Shown: one piece after another, positions 36,020 through 46,041 of the stretch
Layout: every line of letters begins with the position of its first letter
How positions within the stretch are numbered: position 1 is the stretch's first letter
Origin: Listeria welshimeri serovar 6b str. SLCC5334
GTDB lineage: Bacteria; Bacillota; Bacilli; Lactobacillales; Listeriaceae
Assembly (NCBI RefSeq): GCF_000060285.1
Contig: NC_008555.1
Span: 1,426,001 to 1,490,000, forward strand
Direction: 5' to 3'
DNA: 64,000 nt
Notes under the pieces: model-generated
Database searches by the model: none
What the model was told of the DNA's origin: nothing
Seen by the model: only the letters and a program-made list of their open reading frames with translations
Program-made: the position numbers and the translations under genes

Positions 36020-37327
36020 TTATCGTTTTTTCCGTCTTTCACGACGTTTAATTTCATTCATTTTGTAATTAATTTTCTTTTTATAGTTTGGTTTGCCTTT
36101 TTGTTTTGCTTTTTTACGCATACCAATCTCACGTGGATCAGCTGTTTCTCGTTTAGCTTCACGTTTTGCACGACGATTTCGATCTTCTAGCGTAACGAAT
36201 TCTTTATTTTTCCAGTCAACATGCTTAAATTCAATACCCATTTTTTCTAACTGGTTTAGACGATCTTCGTCTGCTGGTTCAAATAAAGTCAGTGCTATAC
36301 CAGAATGTCCGGCACGACCTGTTCGACCAGTACGGTGAATGTAGAAATCGAGGTCATCTGGTAACTCATAGTTTACAACATGACTAATTCCTTGAATATC
36401 AATACCACGAGCAGCTAAATCTGTCGCAACCACATATTGATAATCTAAGTTTTCGATTTGTTTCATAGTCCGTTTACGTTCACGAGGATTTACGTCACCA
36501 TGAATTTTGGCTACTTTTAGACCACGTTCAGTTAAGCCGTTTGCTACTTCATCAGCCGTTGTTTTTGTATTTGTAAAAACAATCGCTAAATAAGGTTGCG
36601 AACCAACTAGCACATTTTTAAGTAAATCTAATTTATCTCGGCTACGAGTTGCCATAATACGGTGTTCCACTGTTTTTGAAGCAGCAACTTTTGGTTGAAT
36701 ATGTTCATAACGCGGATTTTCCATATATTTGCTTAAAAATGGTTTTAATTTTTGTGGGATGGTTGCGGAAAAAACAAGCATTTGTAGATTAGCTGGCATT
36801 TTTCCAGCAATATGGTCGACATCGTTTAAGAAGCCCATATCAAGTGTCATGTCTGCTTCATCAATAACTAATGTTTTAGCAGTATGCACAAATAAGGCTT
36901 GCTCACGAATTAAGTCATTAATACGACCAGGCGTTCCAACAATGATTTGTGGTTGTTTTTTTAGTTTATCAATCGCACGTTGTTTATCCGTACCACCAAT
37001 AACAAGTTGCACAGCGATTTCTTTTTCGCTGAATTTTGTCACTTTGCGAATTTCATTATAAATTTGAGTAGCAAGCTCACGACTTGGTGCCGTAATAACT
37101 GCTTGTACTGCATCTTTTTCAGGATTCACATTGTTAATAATTGGCAAAATAAAAGTATGGGTTTTCCCTGTACCTGTTTGCGATTGGCCAATGATACTTT
37201 CCCCTTTTAAAATGCCTGGTATTAGCTTTTGTTGTACTTCTGTTGGCTCATAGAATCCTAATTTATCTATTGCAAGTCCAATAAAAGGTTGAAAGCCAAA
37301 TTGGTCAAACCTTGATTTCTTCGTCAT
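36020..37327 (-). CDS. cshB: DEAD-box RNA helicase CshB
   Basis: ATP-dependent RNA helicase, 435 residues. Motifs in order: Q motif region FGFQPFIGLAIDKLGFYEPTEVQ, Walker A SQTGTGKT (49-56), PSRELA, DEAD (156-159), SAT, and HRTGRTGRAG, then a very basic C-terminal tail rich in Arg and Lys. Neighbourhood (trmK-nif3 upstream, nfo downstream) identifies it as CshB, linked in relatives to growth in the cold and mRNA turnover. I use the ATG at 37327 (GGAGTGG upstream); a frame open for another 69 codons upstream spans the promoter and is rejected. Confidence 0.92.
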   Translation of the reverse strand: MTKKSRFDQFGFQPFIGLAIDKLGFYEPTEVQQKLIPGILKGESIIGQSQTGTGKTHTFILPIINNVNPEKDAVQAVITAPSRELATQIYNEIRKVTKFSEKEIAVQLVIGGTDKQRAIDKLKKQPQIIVGTPGRINDLIREQALFVHTAKTLVIDEADMTLDMGFLNDVDHIAGKMPANLQMLVFSATIPQKLKPFLSKYMENPRYEHIQPKVAASKTVEHRIMATRSRDKLDLLKNVLVGSQPYLAIVFTNTKTTADEVANGLTERGLKVAKIHGDVNPRERKRTMKQIENLDYQYVVATDLAARGIDIQGISHVVNYELPDDLDFYIHRTGRTGRAGHSGIALTLFEPADEDRLNQLEKMGIEFKHVDWKNKEFVTLEDRNRRAKREAKRETADPREIGMRKKAKQKGKPNYKKKINYKMNEIKRRERRKKR

Positions 37328-37361
37328 AAAATATTTCCACTCCGTTCTATACCTAGTAGCC

Positions 37362-37370
37362 ATTATAGCA
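37362..37370 (-). promoter_or_regulatory. extended -10 promoter of cshB
   Basis: Minus strand TGC directly before TATAAT, about 35 bases upstream of the cshB start. The -35 is weak. Confidence 0.55.
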
Positions 37371-37432
37371 CATATTAGGTCATTCGTGCGCGCTATAAGA
37401 CAACTTTGTTGAAACAATCCATTATACTCATT

Positions 37433-37474
37433 AAAAAACCGACTATCCTCATTTTTAAAAGAATTGTCGGTTTT
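37433..37474 (-). terminator. terminator of trmK-nif3
   Basis: Arms AACCGAC and GTCGGTT with AT-rich inner pairing and a minus-strand T run, immediately after nif3. Confidence 0.78.
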
Positions 37475-37478
37475 GTTA

Positions 37479-38600
37479 TTAACAAAATTGGAAAGGATCT
37501 GTATTGACTTCAGAAACAATAAATTCTGCTTCATAGTCTAAAATTTTTGCTTGTTCTTCCATTTTGTTTTTCAAGTAGCCCTTCATTACTTTCTCAATGT
37601 TATGTCCAGCATCAATTGTTGGTAAGTTGATGGCTAGTAAATCATGTGCAGTGTGATAATACACATCTCCAGTAATAAAAACATCTGCTCCGGTTGCTTT
37701 TGCTTGATGAATAAATTTATTTCCATCCCCACCAATAATTGCTACTTTTTGTACATTTGCTTTTAAATCACCAACATAACGTACATTATCAATTGCAAAA
37801 GCCGTTTTTAATTTGTCGATAAAGGAAACCATATTAATTTTTTTGGGTAAATTGCCTACACGACCAAGACCTTCTTTATAAGTCTGTGTTTCTAGCGTGT
37901 AAACATCCATTGCTGGTTCTTCATAAGGATGAGCAATTTTAACTGCTTTTGTAATGATTTCTGTTAAATATTCTGGAAAAATTGCTTCTATTTTCACTTC
38001 AGGAATAGAGGTCAGTGTTTCTTTTTCTCCGATAGTTGGATTCGCATCAGCACCTGGTTTAAAAGAACCCATCCCGGTTGTGTGGAAAGTACATTCTGTG
38101 TAATTTTCTCCAATTTGTCCTGCACCATTATTTACAAGTGCTAAACGCACAGATTCTAATTCGTTTTCAGGCACATAGACAGCAATTTTACAATATGGTT
38201 CTGAGTATGTTTCTTCAATCATTGTCGTATCTTGCAGTTGGAGTAAATCTGCCAATATGTCATTTACTCCACCTTTTGCAACATCCAAATTTGTATGTGC
38301 AGCAAACACGGTAATATCATGTTTAATCAACTTTTTGATCATTTTACCTTGTTTTGTTGTTGTATCAATATGTTGTGTTGGGTGGTATAAAAATGGATGA
38401 TGCGCAATAATTAAATCCACCTTTTTTTCGATGGCTTCATCAACGACTTCTTCTAAAACATCTAAGGTAAACATAACTTTTCTTACCTTTTTGGATAAAT
38501 CACCTACTTGGAGTCCGATGGGATCATTTTTCATTGCTAATTTTTTAGGAGCAATTTTTTCCATTATTGCTGTGTATTCATAACCATTTGCGACTTTCAT
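37479..38600 (-). CDS. Nif3-like dinuclear metal centre hexameric protein
   Basis: A 373-residue YqfO-type member of the Nif3 family (GTP cyclohydrolase 1 type 2-like). Metal-binding His residues are in LIIAHHPFLYHPTQH near residues 62-76 and in DAGHNIEK near the C-terminus. Between the two halves is an insertion of about 100 residues (YCKIAVYVPENELESVRLALV to YEEPAMDVYTLE) resembling a PII/CutA-like domain, which distinguishes Bacillota YqfO from short Nif3. Biochemical role is uncertain; some relatives were linked to cell wall or metabolic phenotypes. It overlaps trmK by four bases (ATGA). Confidence 0.88.
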   Translation of the reverse strand: MKVANGYEYTAIMEKIAPKKLAMKNDPIGLQVGDLSKKVRKVMFTLDVLEEVVDEAIEKKVDLIIAHHPFLYHPTQHIDTTTKQGKMIKKLIKHDITVFAAHTNLDVAKGGVNDILADLLQLQDTTMIEETYSEPYCKIAVYVPENELESVRLALVNNGAGQIGENYTECTFHTTGMGSFKPGADANPTIGEKETLTSIPEVKIEAIFPEYLTEIITKAVKIAHPYEEPAMDVYTLETQTYKEGLGRVGNLPKKINMVSFIDKLKTAFAIDNVRYVGDLKANVQKVAIIGGDGNKFIHQAKATGADVFITGDVYYHTAHDLLAINLPTIDAGHNIEKVMKGYLKNKMEEQAKILDYEAEFIVSEVNTDPFQFC

Positions 38601-39301
38601 TTCAACACATCCTCTACTAATGCAATTTTATGTTCTAATTCGCGGATTTTTGCTTGATTTTCATCTGATATTGGTTGGTTGCTGGAAATAGTTTGAATAA
38701 TATTTTGCCATGTTTTTGCTTCATGATGCCATTTGCTTTTGAAAATAGCACTTTGTTCTTTTATTAAACACGGGCCAAAAAACACTTCTTGCTTTGTCCA
38801 TACAACCGGTTTTTCAGAAGGTTCGAGAACGATAATTTCATAAATTTTGTTATCTTCTCGTAAAATGGCTTCTGAAGTAATCAACCAGTTGTTTTTTTCA
38901 GACCATTCTCTTAACTGCCAAGTAGCGATATTCGGTTGCAAAATCAACTTAGATACACCACTTAGCTTAGTCGCACCTTCTTCTAAAATAGTACGAATTA
39001 ATGTGCCGCCCATCCCTGCTATCACAATTGTATCAATAGCATCTTCTTTTTCAATAATAGCTAAACCATTTCCTTTTCGGACATCAATTTGTTCTGTTAA
39101 TCCTAGAGAGCGTACTTGTTTTTGTGCCGATTTAAAAGGACCATCCACTACTTCACCAGCAATGGCAAAGGAAGCTGTTTTATTTTTGATAGCAAAGCAT
39201 GGTAAATAAGCGTGATCACTACCAATATCAGCAATTCGTTCGTTATTTGTTATGTAAGAAGCTACTTTTTCAAGTCGCTTAGAAAGTTGTTCTTCGTTCA
39301 T
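38597..39301 (-). CDS. trmK: tRNA (adenine(22)-N(1))-methyltransferase
   Basis: SAM-dependent enzyme that methylates A22 in the D-arm region of tRNAs, 234 residues. The Rossmann fold begins with IADIGSDHAYLP (about 24-35), the SAM loop, followed by VIAGMGGTLIRTIL (catalytic NAGMGG-type motif in this family) and LILQPN. A coiled-coil C-terminal part follows. The ATG at 39301 has GTGGTGG upstream. Upstream is the sigA terminator, and its own promoter is not obvious, so read-through is possible. Order sigA-trmK-nif3 matches other Bacillota. Confidence 0.88.
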   Translation of the reverse strand: MNEEQLSKRLEKVASYITNNERIADIGSDHAYLPCFAIKNKTASFAIAGEVVDGPFKSAQKQVRSLGLTEQIDVRKGNGLAIIEKEDAIDTIVIAGMGGTLIRTILEEGATKLSGVSKLILQPNIATWQLREWSEKNNWLITSEAILREDNKIYEIIVLEPSEKPVVWTKQEVFFGPCLIKEQSAIFKSKWHHEAKTWQNIIQTISSNQPISDENQAKIRELEHKIALVEDVLK

Positions 39302-39326
39302 TGGGTCCACCACTTTCATTATCATT

Positions 39327-39359
39327 AAAAAGGCAGGAGAACGATTTGTCCTCCTGCCC
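39327..39359 (-). terminator. terminator of the dnaG-sigA operon
   Basis: Arms GGCAGGAG and CTCCTGCC with minus-strand T run, nine bases after sigA. Confidence 0.9.
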
Positions 39360-39368
39360 GGTCGTTCA

Positions 39369-40493
39369 TTATTCCAGGAAGTCTTTTAATTGTTTACTAC
39401 GACTTGGATGACGTAATTTCCGTAGAGCTTTGGCTTCAATTTGACGAATACGTTCACGCGTTACGCCAAATACTCGACCAACTTCTTCTAATGTACGCGT
39501 ACGACCATCATCTAGACCAAAACGTAAACGAAGAACATTTTCTTCACGGTCTGTTAGAGTATCAAGCACATCTTCAAGTTGTTCTTTTAGTAATTCATAA
39601 GCTGCATGATCAGATGGTGAAGTGGCATCTTGGTCTTCAATAAAATCGCCAAGGTGTGAATCGTCTTCTTCTCCGATTGGTGTTTCAAGAGAAACTGGTT
39701 CTTGAGCAATTTTTAAGATTTCCCGAACTTTTTCAGTTGGTAAATCCATTTCTTCTCCAATTTCTTCTGGTGATGGATCACGACCTAAATCTTGTAACAA
39801 CGAACGTTGCACTCGGATTAGTTTATTAATTGTTTCAACCATATGCACCGGAATACGGATAGTTCTTGCTTGGTCCGCAATTGCACGGGTTATCGCTTGA
39901 CGAATCCACCAAGTTGCATAGGTACTGAATTTAAATCCTTTATTAAAGTCGAATTTTTCAACGGCTTTCATTAATCCCATATTTCCTTCTTGGATTAAAT
40001 CAAGGAATAACATACCACGACCAACATAACGTTTCGCAATACTAACTACAAGACGAAGATTGGCTTCTGCAAGACGTCCTTTTGCTTCAATATCACCAGC
40101 TTCAATACGTTTCGCCAAAGCAATTTCTTCATCCGCTGTTAATAAGTCTACTCGACCAATTTCTTTTAGATACATGCGAACAGGATCGTTAATTTTTACG
40201 CCAGGTGGCACACTCATATCTGTTAAATCAAAGGATTCGGTTTCTTCTTTTACAAGTTCTGTTTCATCTGGATCTTCATCATCTGCATCATCAGAAACTT
40301 CAATTCCTGCTTCACCTACATGCTCTAAATATTCATCCATTTGATCGGAATCCAAAGTGAATGGAGCTAATCTGGCAGCGATTTTTGCGTAAGTTAAAAT
40401 CCCCTTTTTCTTACCTTCTTCTATCAGGGCTTCTTTTACTTGCTCAACATTTAGTTCAGCAACTGGTTTTGTGTTTTGTGTTTTATCACTCAT
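39369..40493 (-). CDS. sigA: primary sigma factor SigA (RpoD)
   Basis: Housekeeping sigma-70 factor, 374 residues. An acidic N-terminal region 1 ([17 protein letters not shown]) is followed by region 1.2/2 ([66 protein letters not shown]), region 3 and region 4.2 ([28 protein letters not shown]). The ATG at 40493 is chosen; AGGAGG is 13 bases upstream, a long spacing, while a longer in-frame ATG at 40529 would put the ribosome site inside the gene. Third gene of yqxD-dnaG-sigA. Many promoters in this window fit its consensus. Confidence 0.97.
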   Translation of the reverse strand: MSDKTQNTKPVAELNVEQVKEALIEEGKKKGILTYAKIAARLAPFTLDSDQMDEYLEHVGEAGIEVSDDADDEDPDETELVKEETESFDLTDMSVPPGVKINDPVRMYLKEIGRVDLLTADEEIALAKRIEAGDIEAKGRLAEANLRLVVSIAKRYVGRGMLFLDLIQEGNMGLMKAVEKFDFNKGFKFSTYATWWIRQAITRAIADQARTIRIPVHMVETINKLIRVQRSLLQDLGRDPSPEEIGEEMDLPTEKVREILKIAQEPVSLETPIGEEDDSHLGDFIEDQDATSPSDHAAYELLKEQLEDVLDTLTDREENVLRLRFGLDDGRTRTLEEVGRVFGVTRERIRQIEAKALRKLRHPSRSKQLKDFLE

Positions 40494-40587
40494 AACTGCC
40501 TGTATTCCTCCTTCCAAAATGCCGCTCACCTCATTAAAAGGCTTCTCTTAGGTAATAATACCATCATTTCGCGGTTTTAAAACGTTA

Positions 40588-42468
40588 TTAATCCAATTGA
40601 CCGCTATTTAACTGGCGATTGAGTTGGACGATTTCGAGCATGACGCGAATTTCGTTTTCTTTATCGTTTTCACGATTGAAAGCCGCGAGTTGTTGCTCAA
40701 GTTTTCTCTTTGTTTGTTCTAATTTAAACCGTTTGAGACTTCTAATATAGTCTTCAAACTGTGTTTTACCTTGTTCATCAGGACTAATTACCATTTCAAG
40801 ACTGCTAATAAGACCTTTCATTGCAGCATCAGGTACGCTATCCATGAATTTATTCGGATCGGCTTCATTACCTTCAGCAAAGTAGCCAATTAAATAAGTG
40901 TATAGTGCTTGATAATTATCATGATAAAATTCTGTCTCTCCAAGAAGTTGTTTAATCAAAAGAAAACTATCTCGATTTTCCATCATTGCTTTCATTAGTT
41001 GTTGTTCTGCTGTTGTATGTGCAGATAATTTCTGTGTTGGTTGCTCAAATGAAAATAGCATTTCTGAATCTTCTTGTGGAATCATTCCCATAAAAGAATC
41101 ATCTATTGGTGGTTCATTATAGCTTGTTATTTGTCGTGATTTTTGCGCATTTTTTAGTGATTGTTGGAGTTGCTGTTTTAATGTTTCGATAGTTAATTCA
41201 AATTCATCTGCTAGTTGTTTTAAGTATAATTCTCGTTCTACGGCTTGATCAAGTTTTGCAATTTCACGTAAACAGTCATCAATATAGGCGATTTGATCCG
41301 TTTCATTTTGTAAATTACGTTCTTTGCGTAAATAATTGATTTTAAAAGCTGTCCATGTCATGCGCTGCTGTTTGTAGATTTCTTTGAATTTATCTGCTCC
41401 GCTTGCTCTAATAAAGTCATCTGGATCTTTTCCTGCTGGGAGTTGCAAAACAAAAACATCTAAACGATTGCGTTCTACTAGAAGTGTTCCTGCTTTATAG
41501 GCAGCTTCAATTCCAGCTCGGTCGCCATCATAACAAATAATTGCCCGATTTGTAAGTCGTTTAATTAAATCTGCATGTTCTTCTGTTAAGCTTGTCCCCA
41601 TTGAAGCAACGGCATTTTGAACACCTGCTTCTTCAGCGGAAATGACATCCATAAAACCTTCCATTAGTGTTATTTCTTCTTGTTTTCTAATAGCTTGTCT
41701 TGCTTCTGAAAAATGAAATAACGTGCGCCTTTTATTAAAAATTGGTGTTTCAGGACTATTTAAATACTTTGGTCCGTCATCCCGGTCAAATAAACGACCA
41801 GAAAAAGCAATAATTTGACCTCGATCGTTTGTAATTGGGAACATAATTCTATTACGAAAACGATCAACCATTTGCCCATCGTCGCGTTCAGACAAAAGTC
41901 CAGCCATACCAGCCAGTTGCAAGTCCATTCCTCTTTTTTCTAGAAAAGAGGTTATTGTTGCATGGTGATTCGGTGCAAAGCCGATTTGGAAAGACGCCAT
42001 CATGTGTTCAGACATGCCTCGTTCCTTCAAATACGTTAAAGCGGCTGCCCCTTCTTCTGTTTCCATCAAGATATAATGATAGAGTTTAGCTGTAAGTTGA
42101 TGCATTTCAATCATTTTAGCAGTTTCAGAAGTTTCTTTAGGCAAATTGCTTGTATCACGTTCTTCGGGAAGTTCGATATCCACGTCTAAATGACTCATAT
42201 CCGCGACTTTTTTGACAGATTCTACGAAAGTTAGTCCGTCATGCTCCATTAGAAATGAAAATACATTGCCACCTTTACCACAACCAAAACAATGGAAAAT
42301 TTGTTTCTCTGGTGATACAGAAAAAGATGGTGTTTTTTCGCCATGGAAAGGGCATAGACCAGAGTAGTTTCGGCCTTGTTTTTTTAATTGGACATAATTA
42401 CCAATAATATCGACTATATCCGCTTGATTCCGGACTTGATCAATTACTTCTTCAGGAATCCGCGCCAT
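40588..42468 (-). CDS. dnaG: DNA primase
   Basis: Makes RNA primers at the replication fork. The 626-residue protein has the N-terminal zinc ribbon Cys39/His42/Cys60/Cys63 (LCPFHGEKTPSFS...FHCFGCGKGG), the TOPRIM core around residues 255-345 (LMEGFMDVISAEEAG, IICYDGDRAGIEAA) and a C-terminal helicase-interaction domain. The ATG at 42468 is preferred; an in-frame TTG at 42480 touches the ribosome site. It follows yqxD and precedes sigA by about 95 bases, the classical macromolecular-synthesis arrangement. Confidence 0.97.
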   Translation of the reverse strand: MARIPEEVIDQVRNQADIVDIIGNYVQLKKQGRNYSGLCPFHGEKTPSFSVSPEKQIFHCFGCGKGGNVFSFLMEHDGLTFVESVKKVADMSHLDVDIELPEERDTSNLPKETSETAKMIEMHQLTAKLYHYILMETEEGAAALTYLKERGMSEHMMASFQIGFAPNHHATITSFLEKRGMDLQLAGMAGLLSERDDGQMVDRFRNRIMFPITNDRGQIIAFSGRLFDRDDGPKYLNSPETPIFNKRRTLFHFSEARQAIRKQEEITLMEGFMDVISAEEAGVQNAVASMGTSLTEEHADLIKRLTNRAIICYDGDRAGIEAAYKAGTLLVERNRLDVFVLQLPAGKDPDDFIRASGADKFKEIYKQQRMTWTAFKINYLRKERNLQNETDQIAYIDDCLREIAKLDQAVERELYLKQLADEFELTIETLKQQLQQSLKNAQKSRQITSYNEPPIDDSFMGMIPQEDSEMLFSFEQPTQKLSAHTTAEQQLMKAMMENRDSFLLIKQLLGETEFYHDNYQALYTYLIGYFAEGNEADPNKFMDSVPDAAMKGLISSLEMVISPDEQGKTQFEDYIRSLKRFKLEQTKRKLEQQLAAFNRENDKENEIRVMLEIVQLNRQLNSGQLD

Positions 42469-42487
42469 CTTGACAGTCAACTCCTAT

Positions 42488-42937
42488 TTACTTATTTTGC
42501 AAAAATGTAGTTATTCGGTCTTTAAAAAGGGAACGATCTTGATCGCTCATTGCTTTAGGACCTTTGCTATATTTGCCTTGCTGTCTTTCTTTGGCATGTC
42601 TATAGCGAATATCTAACATTAATGACATTTCTTCTTCTCGGTAAAGTTCGCCGCGATTAGAAAATACATACGTACCTTTTGCAAGTAGAATGCTAGCAAG
42701 ACCAATATCTTGAGTAACAATAATATCACCTTTGTTTGCTATATTCATCATTCGCATATCCGCTGATTCTTTTCCAGTATCAACAAAAATCCAGTTTTCT
42801 CCGTTTGTGTTGACAGAGTAATGGTTAAAAGAAGCCACAAAAATAACTTCTAATTGAAATTGTTCGGCGACTTGTTTTATTTCTGCTTTTACCGGGCAGG
42901 CATCGGCATCAACTAAAATTTTTGGCACATATTCCAT
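42488..42937 (-). CDS. UPF0178 / DUF188 family protein (YaiI/YqxD)
   Basis: A 149-residue protein with the PIN-like core of the YaiI/YqxD family: KILVDADACPVKAEI near the start, WIFVDTGKESADMRM, GDIIVTQDIGLASILLAKGTYV and RGELYREEEMSLML. The acidic residues suggest a metal-dependent nuclease fold, but activity has not been shown to my knowledge. First gene of the dnaG-sigA operon. GAGAGG touches the ATG at 42937, so the GTG at 42928 (146 residues) with nine-base spacing may be the true start. Confidence 0.85.
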   Translation of the reverse strand: MEYVPKILVDADACPVKAEIKQVAEQFQLEVIFVASFNHYSVNTNGENWIFVDTGKESADMRMMNIANKGDIIVTQDIGLASILLAKGTYVFSNRGELYREEEMSLMLDIRYRHAKERQQGKYSKGPKAMSDQDRSLFKDRITTFLQNK

Positions 42938-42964
42938 CCTCTCTCAAAACCTATGAATGCAACT

Positions 42965-42993
42965 TAAAAAACGAGTTTTTAACCCGTTTTTTT
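42965..42993 (-). terminator. terminator-like hairpin in the yqxD-dnaG-sigA leader
   Basis: Minus strand AAAAAACGGG, TTAAAAA loop, CTCGTTTTTT: about ten pairs with one G-U, ending in six T. It lies between the promoter at 43035-43063 and yqxD. Confidence 0.5.
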
Positions 42994-43034
42994 AATATTA
43001 TTCGTAGATTTAGCTTTTTTAAGCGCGAAATTAG

Positions 43035-43063
43035 ATTATACGGGAAGAACCTAACTTTTACAA
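43035..43063 (-). promoter_or_regulatory. sigma-A promoter of the yqxD-dnaG-sigA operon
   Basis: Minus strand TTGTAA (43063-43058), 17-base spacer, TATAAT (43040-43035), about 98 bases upstream of yqxD. Confidence 0.65.
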
Positions 43064-43082
43064 GCAGTTTTCCCCGTATAAT
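43035..43082. repeat. inverted repeat over the sigA-operon promoter
   Basis: Perfect 10-bp arms ATTATACGGG (43035-43044) and CCCGTATAAT (43073-43082), extended inward by partly matching AAGAAC / GTTTTC, with a 28-base centre. The left arm contains the -10; the -35 is in the centre. Confidence 0.7.
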
Positions 43083-43115
43083 ATATATATTCGACACAAA
43101 AAGCAAAAGTCCTTC

Positions 43116-43940
43116 TTATAATTCTAAATTTTCATCAACAATTTCACCAATGTGGATTAAAATCTCATTTGCAGTCTCTTCAATCGCTTTATTTGTCACA
43201 TCCAAAACAAAACAATTCAATTTACTAGCTAATTTATCAAAAATCGCTAATTCTTCATCAATTCGTTGATTACTTGCATACGTTCCAGCACCAGGTAAAC
43301 CAATTGATATTAATCGTTCTTGTCTGATTTTCGTAAGTTTCTGTTTACTAATTTTTAGACCAATTATTTTTTGGGGATCAATTTCAAAAAGTTCGTCTGG
43401 TATTTGTGCTTCTGGAACGATTGGAATATTAACGATTTTCAAGCCTTTGAGAGCTAAATATTGTGACAAAGGTGTTTTAGACGTTCTTGAAATACCGATT
43501 AACACATAATCAGCTTGCAAAATACCTCTTGGATTTCGACCATCATCATTTTCTACGGCAAATTCAATTGCTGCTACTTTATTGAAATAAGCTTCATCCA
43601 TGGAACGAACACGACCAGGTTCAGAGAGTGGTTTAATCTTATAAGTTTCTTCTAACTGATTTAAAAGCGGGCCAAATAAGTCAATAATCGGTACACCAAA
43701 AGCTTGAGCTGTTTTATTAAGTTCTTCTCGAACGCTTTCAAGTACGATGGTATGCACGATAATTCCGTTGTTCACCGCTACTAAGTCAACAATTTCTTCA
43801 ATCATATGAGATGAATCAACATGGTGAAAACGATGAATAAATTTTGGCGTTTGACCAAATTGACTAAGTGCTGCTCTTGTCACAAGTTCGGCCGTTTCTC
43901 CTGTTGAATCTGAAACCACGTATACGGCTGGTTGAGTCAT
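43116..43940 (-). CDS. pyruvate, phosphate dikinase regulatory protein (PDRP/YqfL)
   Basis: DUF299-family bifunctional kinase/phosphorylase that uses ADP to inactivate, and phosphate to reactivate, pyruvate phosphate dikinase. The 274-residue protein has the P-loop-like GISRTSKTP (about 152-160) followed by [20 protein letters not shown], both diagnostic, and the N-terminal [16 protein letters not shown] 43940 has GAGGAGG upstream. It is 34 bases after glyS and probably part of glyQ-glyS-yqfL. In B. subtilis the repressor gene ccpN sits between glyS and this gene; it is absent here. Confidence 0.9.
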   Translation of the reverse strand: MTQPAVYVVSDSTGETAELVTRAALSQFGQTPKFIHRFHHVDSSHMIEEIVDLVAVNNGIIVHTIVLESVREELNKTAQAFGVPIIDLFGPLLNQLEETYKIKPLSEPGRVRSMDEAYFNKVAAIEFAVENDDGRNPRGILQADYVLIGISRTSKTPLSQYLALKGLKIVNIPIVPEAQIPDELFEIDPQKIIGLKISKQKLTKIRQERLISIGLPGAGTYASNQRIDEELAIFDKLASKLNCFVLDVTNKAIEETANEILIHIGEIVDENLEL

Positions 43941-43974
43941 ACAAACTTCCTCCTCTTTGCTCAAAATCTTACTT

Positions 43975-46041
43975 TTATTTTACATTAATTTCGTCCATTT
44001 GAGCAAATTCTTTAATAAAGCTTGCAAGTTCGAATAGAAGTGCCAGACGATTATTTTTAAGTTCAATATTTTCACTCATAACAAGTGTATTATCAAAATA
44101 ATCATCAATAGTCGTTCTCAAAGCAGCAAAGGCTCTTAATCGATCGACAATTGTTAAATTAGCATAATCATATTTTAATTTTTCTATTTCATCAAAAAGC
44201 GCTTGCTCATATTTGTTTTCAAACAAGGAAGGATCCACTTCTACGTTTCCTTCGTGTTTTTTGGAAATATTCATAACACGTGTCAAAGCTTCAACCGTTG
44301 GACGGAACCAGTCCGATTCAACATGTTTATTTAAAATTTGCGCACGATCAACTAATTGTGGAATAGTATTAGGATCTCCACCAATAACCGCATCAATAAT
44401 ATCATGACGAATATGGTGATTCTGTAATACAACTCTTAAACGGTTTTTTAGGAAAGTCTGAACTTCTTTTTTGACATCGTCACTTGGTAGTTCAACGGCT
44501 CCTTCTGCACGTTCCATATCAACAATACGAGAAAGTAATTCTAGTACAGGGATGTCCCAACCATTTGCTTGAATAATACGCATTGCTCCAAAAGCACTTC
44601 TACGTAAACCAAATGGATCAGCAGAACCAGTCGGTACGATATTAACACAAAAGAAACCAACTAAAGTTTCTAATTTATCAGCAATAGCAATAATTGATCC
44701 TAAATCTGTTTGTGGTAAAGCGCCTTCTGCTGAACTTGGTAAATAATGTTCGCGAATAGCTATGGCAATTGCAGGCTTTTCACCTTGTAATAAGGCATAT
44801 TTTTCTCCCATTAAACCTTGTAGTTCTGGGAATTCGCCAACAATATTTGTTACTAAATCAAATTTATAAATATTTGTTAATCGAATAATATCTTGTTTAT
44901 CTTCTTCTTGCCAATCTAAATAATCCGCAAGCATTAACGCCACTTTTTGAACTCGTTTCATTTTTTCTGTTAATGTGCCTAGTTTTTCATGGAAAACAAT
45001 ATTTTGTAGTTTAGCAACTGCTTCATCAATGGTTATTTTTAAGTCTTCTTGATAGAAGAAATCAGCGTCTGATAAACGAGCGCGCAATACTTTTTCGTTA
45101 CCGCGTGCAACTGTATCTAAGTTTTCATGGTTTCCGTTACGAACAGTAACAAAGTGAGGCAATAATTCCTCGTCTTTACTAAACACTGGGAAATAGCGCT
45201 GGTGTTCTTTCATTGTTGTAATTAAAACTTCTTCTGGTAATTCCAAATATTCTTTCTCAAAATTACCAGCTAAAACAGTTGGATATTCTACAAGATTAGT
45301 CACTTCTTCTAGCAAATCTTCGTCTTCTTTGATTTGCCAGTTTTCCATAGATTCTAGTTCACGTAGTTGTTCTACAATAGCTTGTTTACGTTCTTCAGCA
45401 TTAACGACAACGAATTGTTCTAATAACGCATTTGGATAGTCACTTGGTTGTTTGATGGTTGCTGTTTTACCTAAGAAACGGTGTCCACGTGAAGTATTAC
45501 TTGTTGAAACACCAGTGATTTCAAATGGAATAATTTCTTCACCAAACATTGCGATAAGCCATTTAATAGGACGAATATAACGCAAATCATTGCTACCCCA
45601 GTGCATGCTTACAGGAAAAGTCATACTTGTTACTACTTTTTCTAAACTCGGAAGTAACGCTGTTGTTTTTTCGCCAATTACTTCTTTTTTAATGTAGATG
45701 TATTCAACGCCTTTAATTTCACGGAAAGTCAGGTCAGCAGGCTCTACTTTTTGGCTTCTTGCAAAACCTAATGCTGCTTTTGACCAATTACCTTCATCAT
45801 CTAAGGCAATTTTTTTCGCTGGACCTTTTGCTTCTTCCACGCGATTTGCTTGCTCTTCTGCCATCGCTTCCACAAGAACAGTTAAGCGTCTTGGTGTTGA
45901 ATAAGTTTTTATTTTCTCAAACGTTATTTGATTTTCATTTAACCAGTCACTCACACGCTTTTCTAATTGTGCAACAGAACTAGTCACATATTGTGCAGGC
46001 ATTTCTTCTAAGCCGATTTCTAAAAGAAAATCTTTACTCAT
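43975..46041 (-). CDS. glyS: glycyl-tRNA synthetase beta subunit
   Basis: Large subunit of the alpha2beta2-type GlyRS, 688 residues. It starts with the typical [15 protein letters not shown] and has a central HD-like domain ([68 protein letters not shown]) followed by [14 protein letters not shown] and a C-terminal anticodon-binding helical part. It overlaps the end of glyQ by eight bases, so the subunits are translationally coupled. Full length, no anomalies. Confidence 0.96.
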   Translation of the reverse strand: MSKDFLLEIGLEEMPAQYVTSSVAQLEKRVSDWLNENQITFEKIKTYSTPRRLTVLVEAMAEEQANRVEEAKGPAKKIALDDEGNWSKAALGFARSQKVEPADLTFREIKGVEYIYIKKEVIGEKTTALLPSLEKVVTSMTFPVSMHWGSNDLRYIRPIKWLIAMFGEEIIPFEITGVSTSNTSRGHRFLGKTATIKQPSDYPNALLEQFVVVNAEERKQAIVEQLRELESMENWQIKEDEDLLEEVTNLVEYPTVLAGNFEKEYLELPEEVLITTMKEHQRYFPVFSKDEELLPHFVTVRNGNHENLDTVARGNEKVLRARLSDADFFYQEDLKITIDEAVAKLQNIVFHEKLGTLTEKMKRVQKVALMLADYLDWQEEDKQDIIRLTNIYKFDLVTNIVGEFPELQGLMGEKYALLQGEKPAIAIAIREHYLPSSAEGALPQTDLGSIIAIADKLETLVGFFCVNIVPTGSADPFGLRRSAFGAMRIIQANGWDIPVLELLSRIVDMERAEGAVELPSDDVKKEVQTFLKNRLRVVLQNHHIRHDIIDAVIGGDPNTIPQLVDRAQILNKHVESDWFRPTVEALTRVMNISKKHEGNVEVDPSLFENKYEQALFDEIEKLKYDYANLTIVDRLRAFAALRTTIDDYFDNTLVMSENIELKNNRLALLFELASFIKEFAQMDEINVK

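Noticed and set aside
37328-37534. A 69-codon N-terminal extension of the cshB reading frame
   Set aside because: It spans the extended -10 promoter and the nif3 terminator, lacks a ribosome site, and the ATG at 37327 has GGAGTGG and matches the normal CshB N-terminus.
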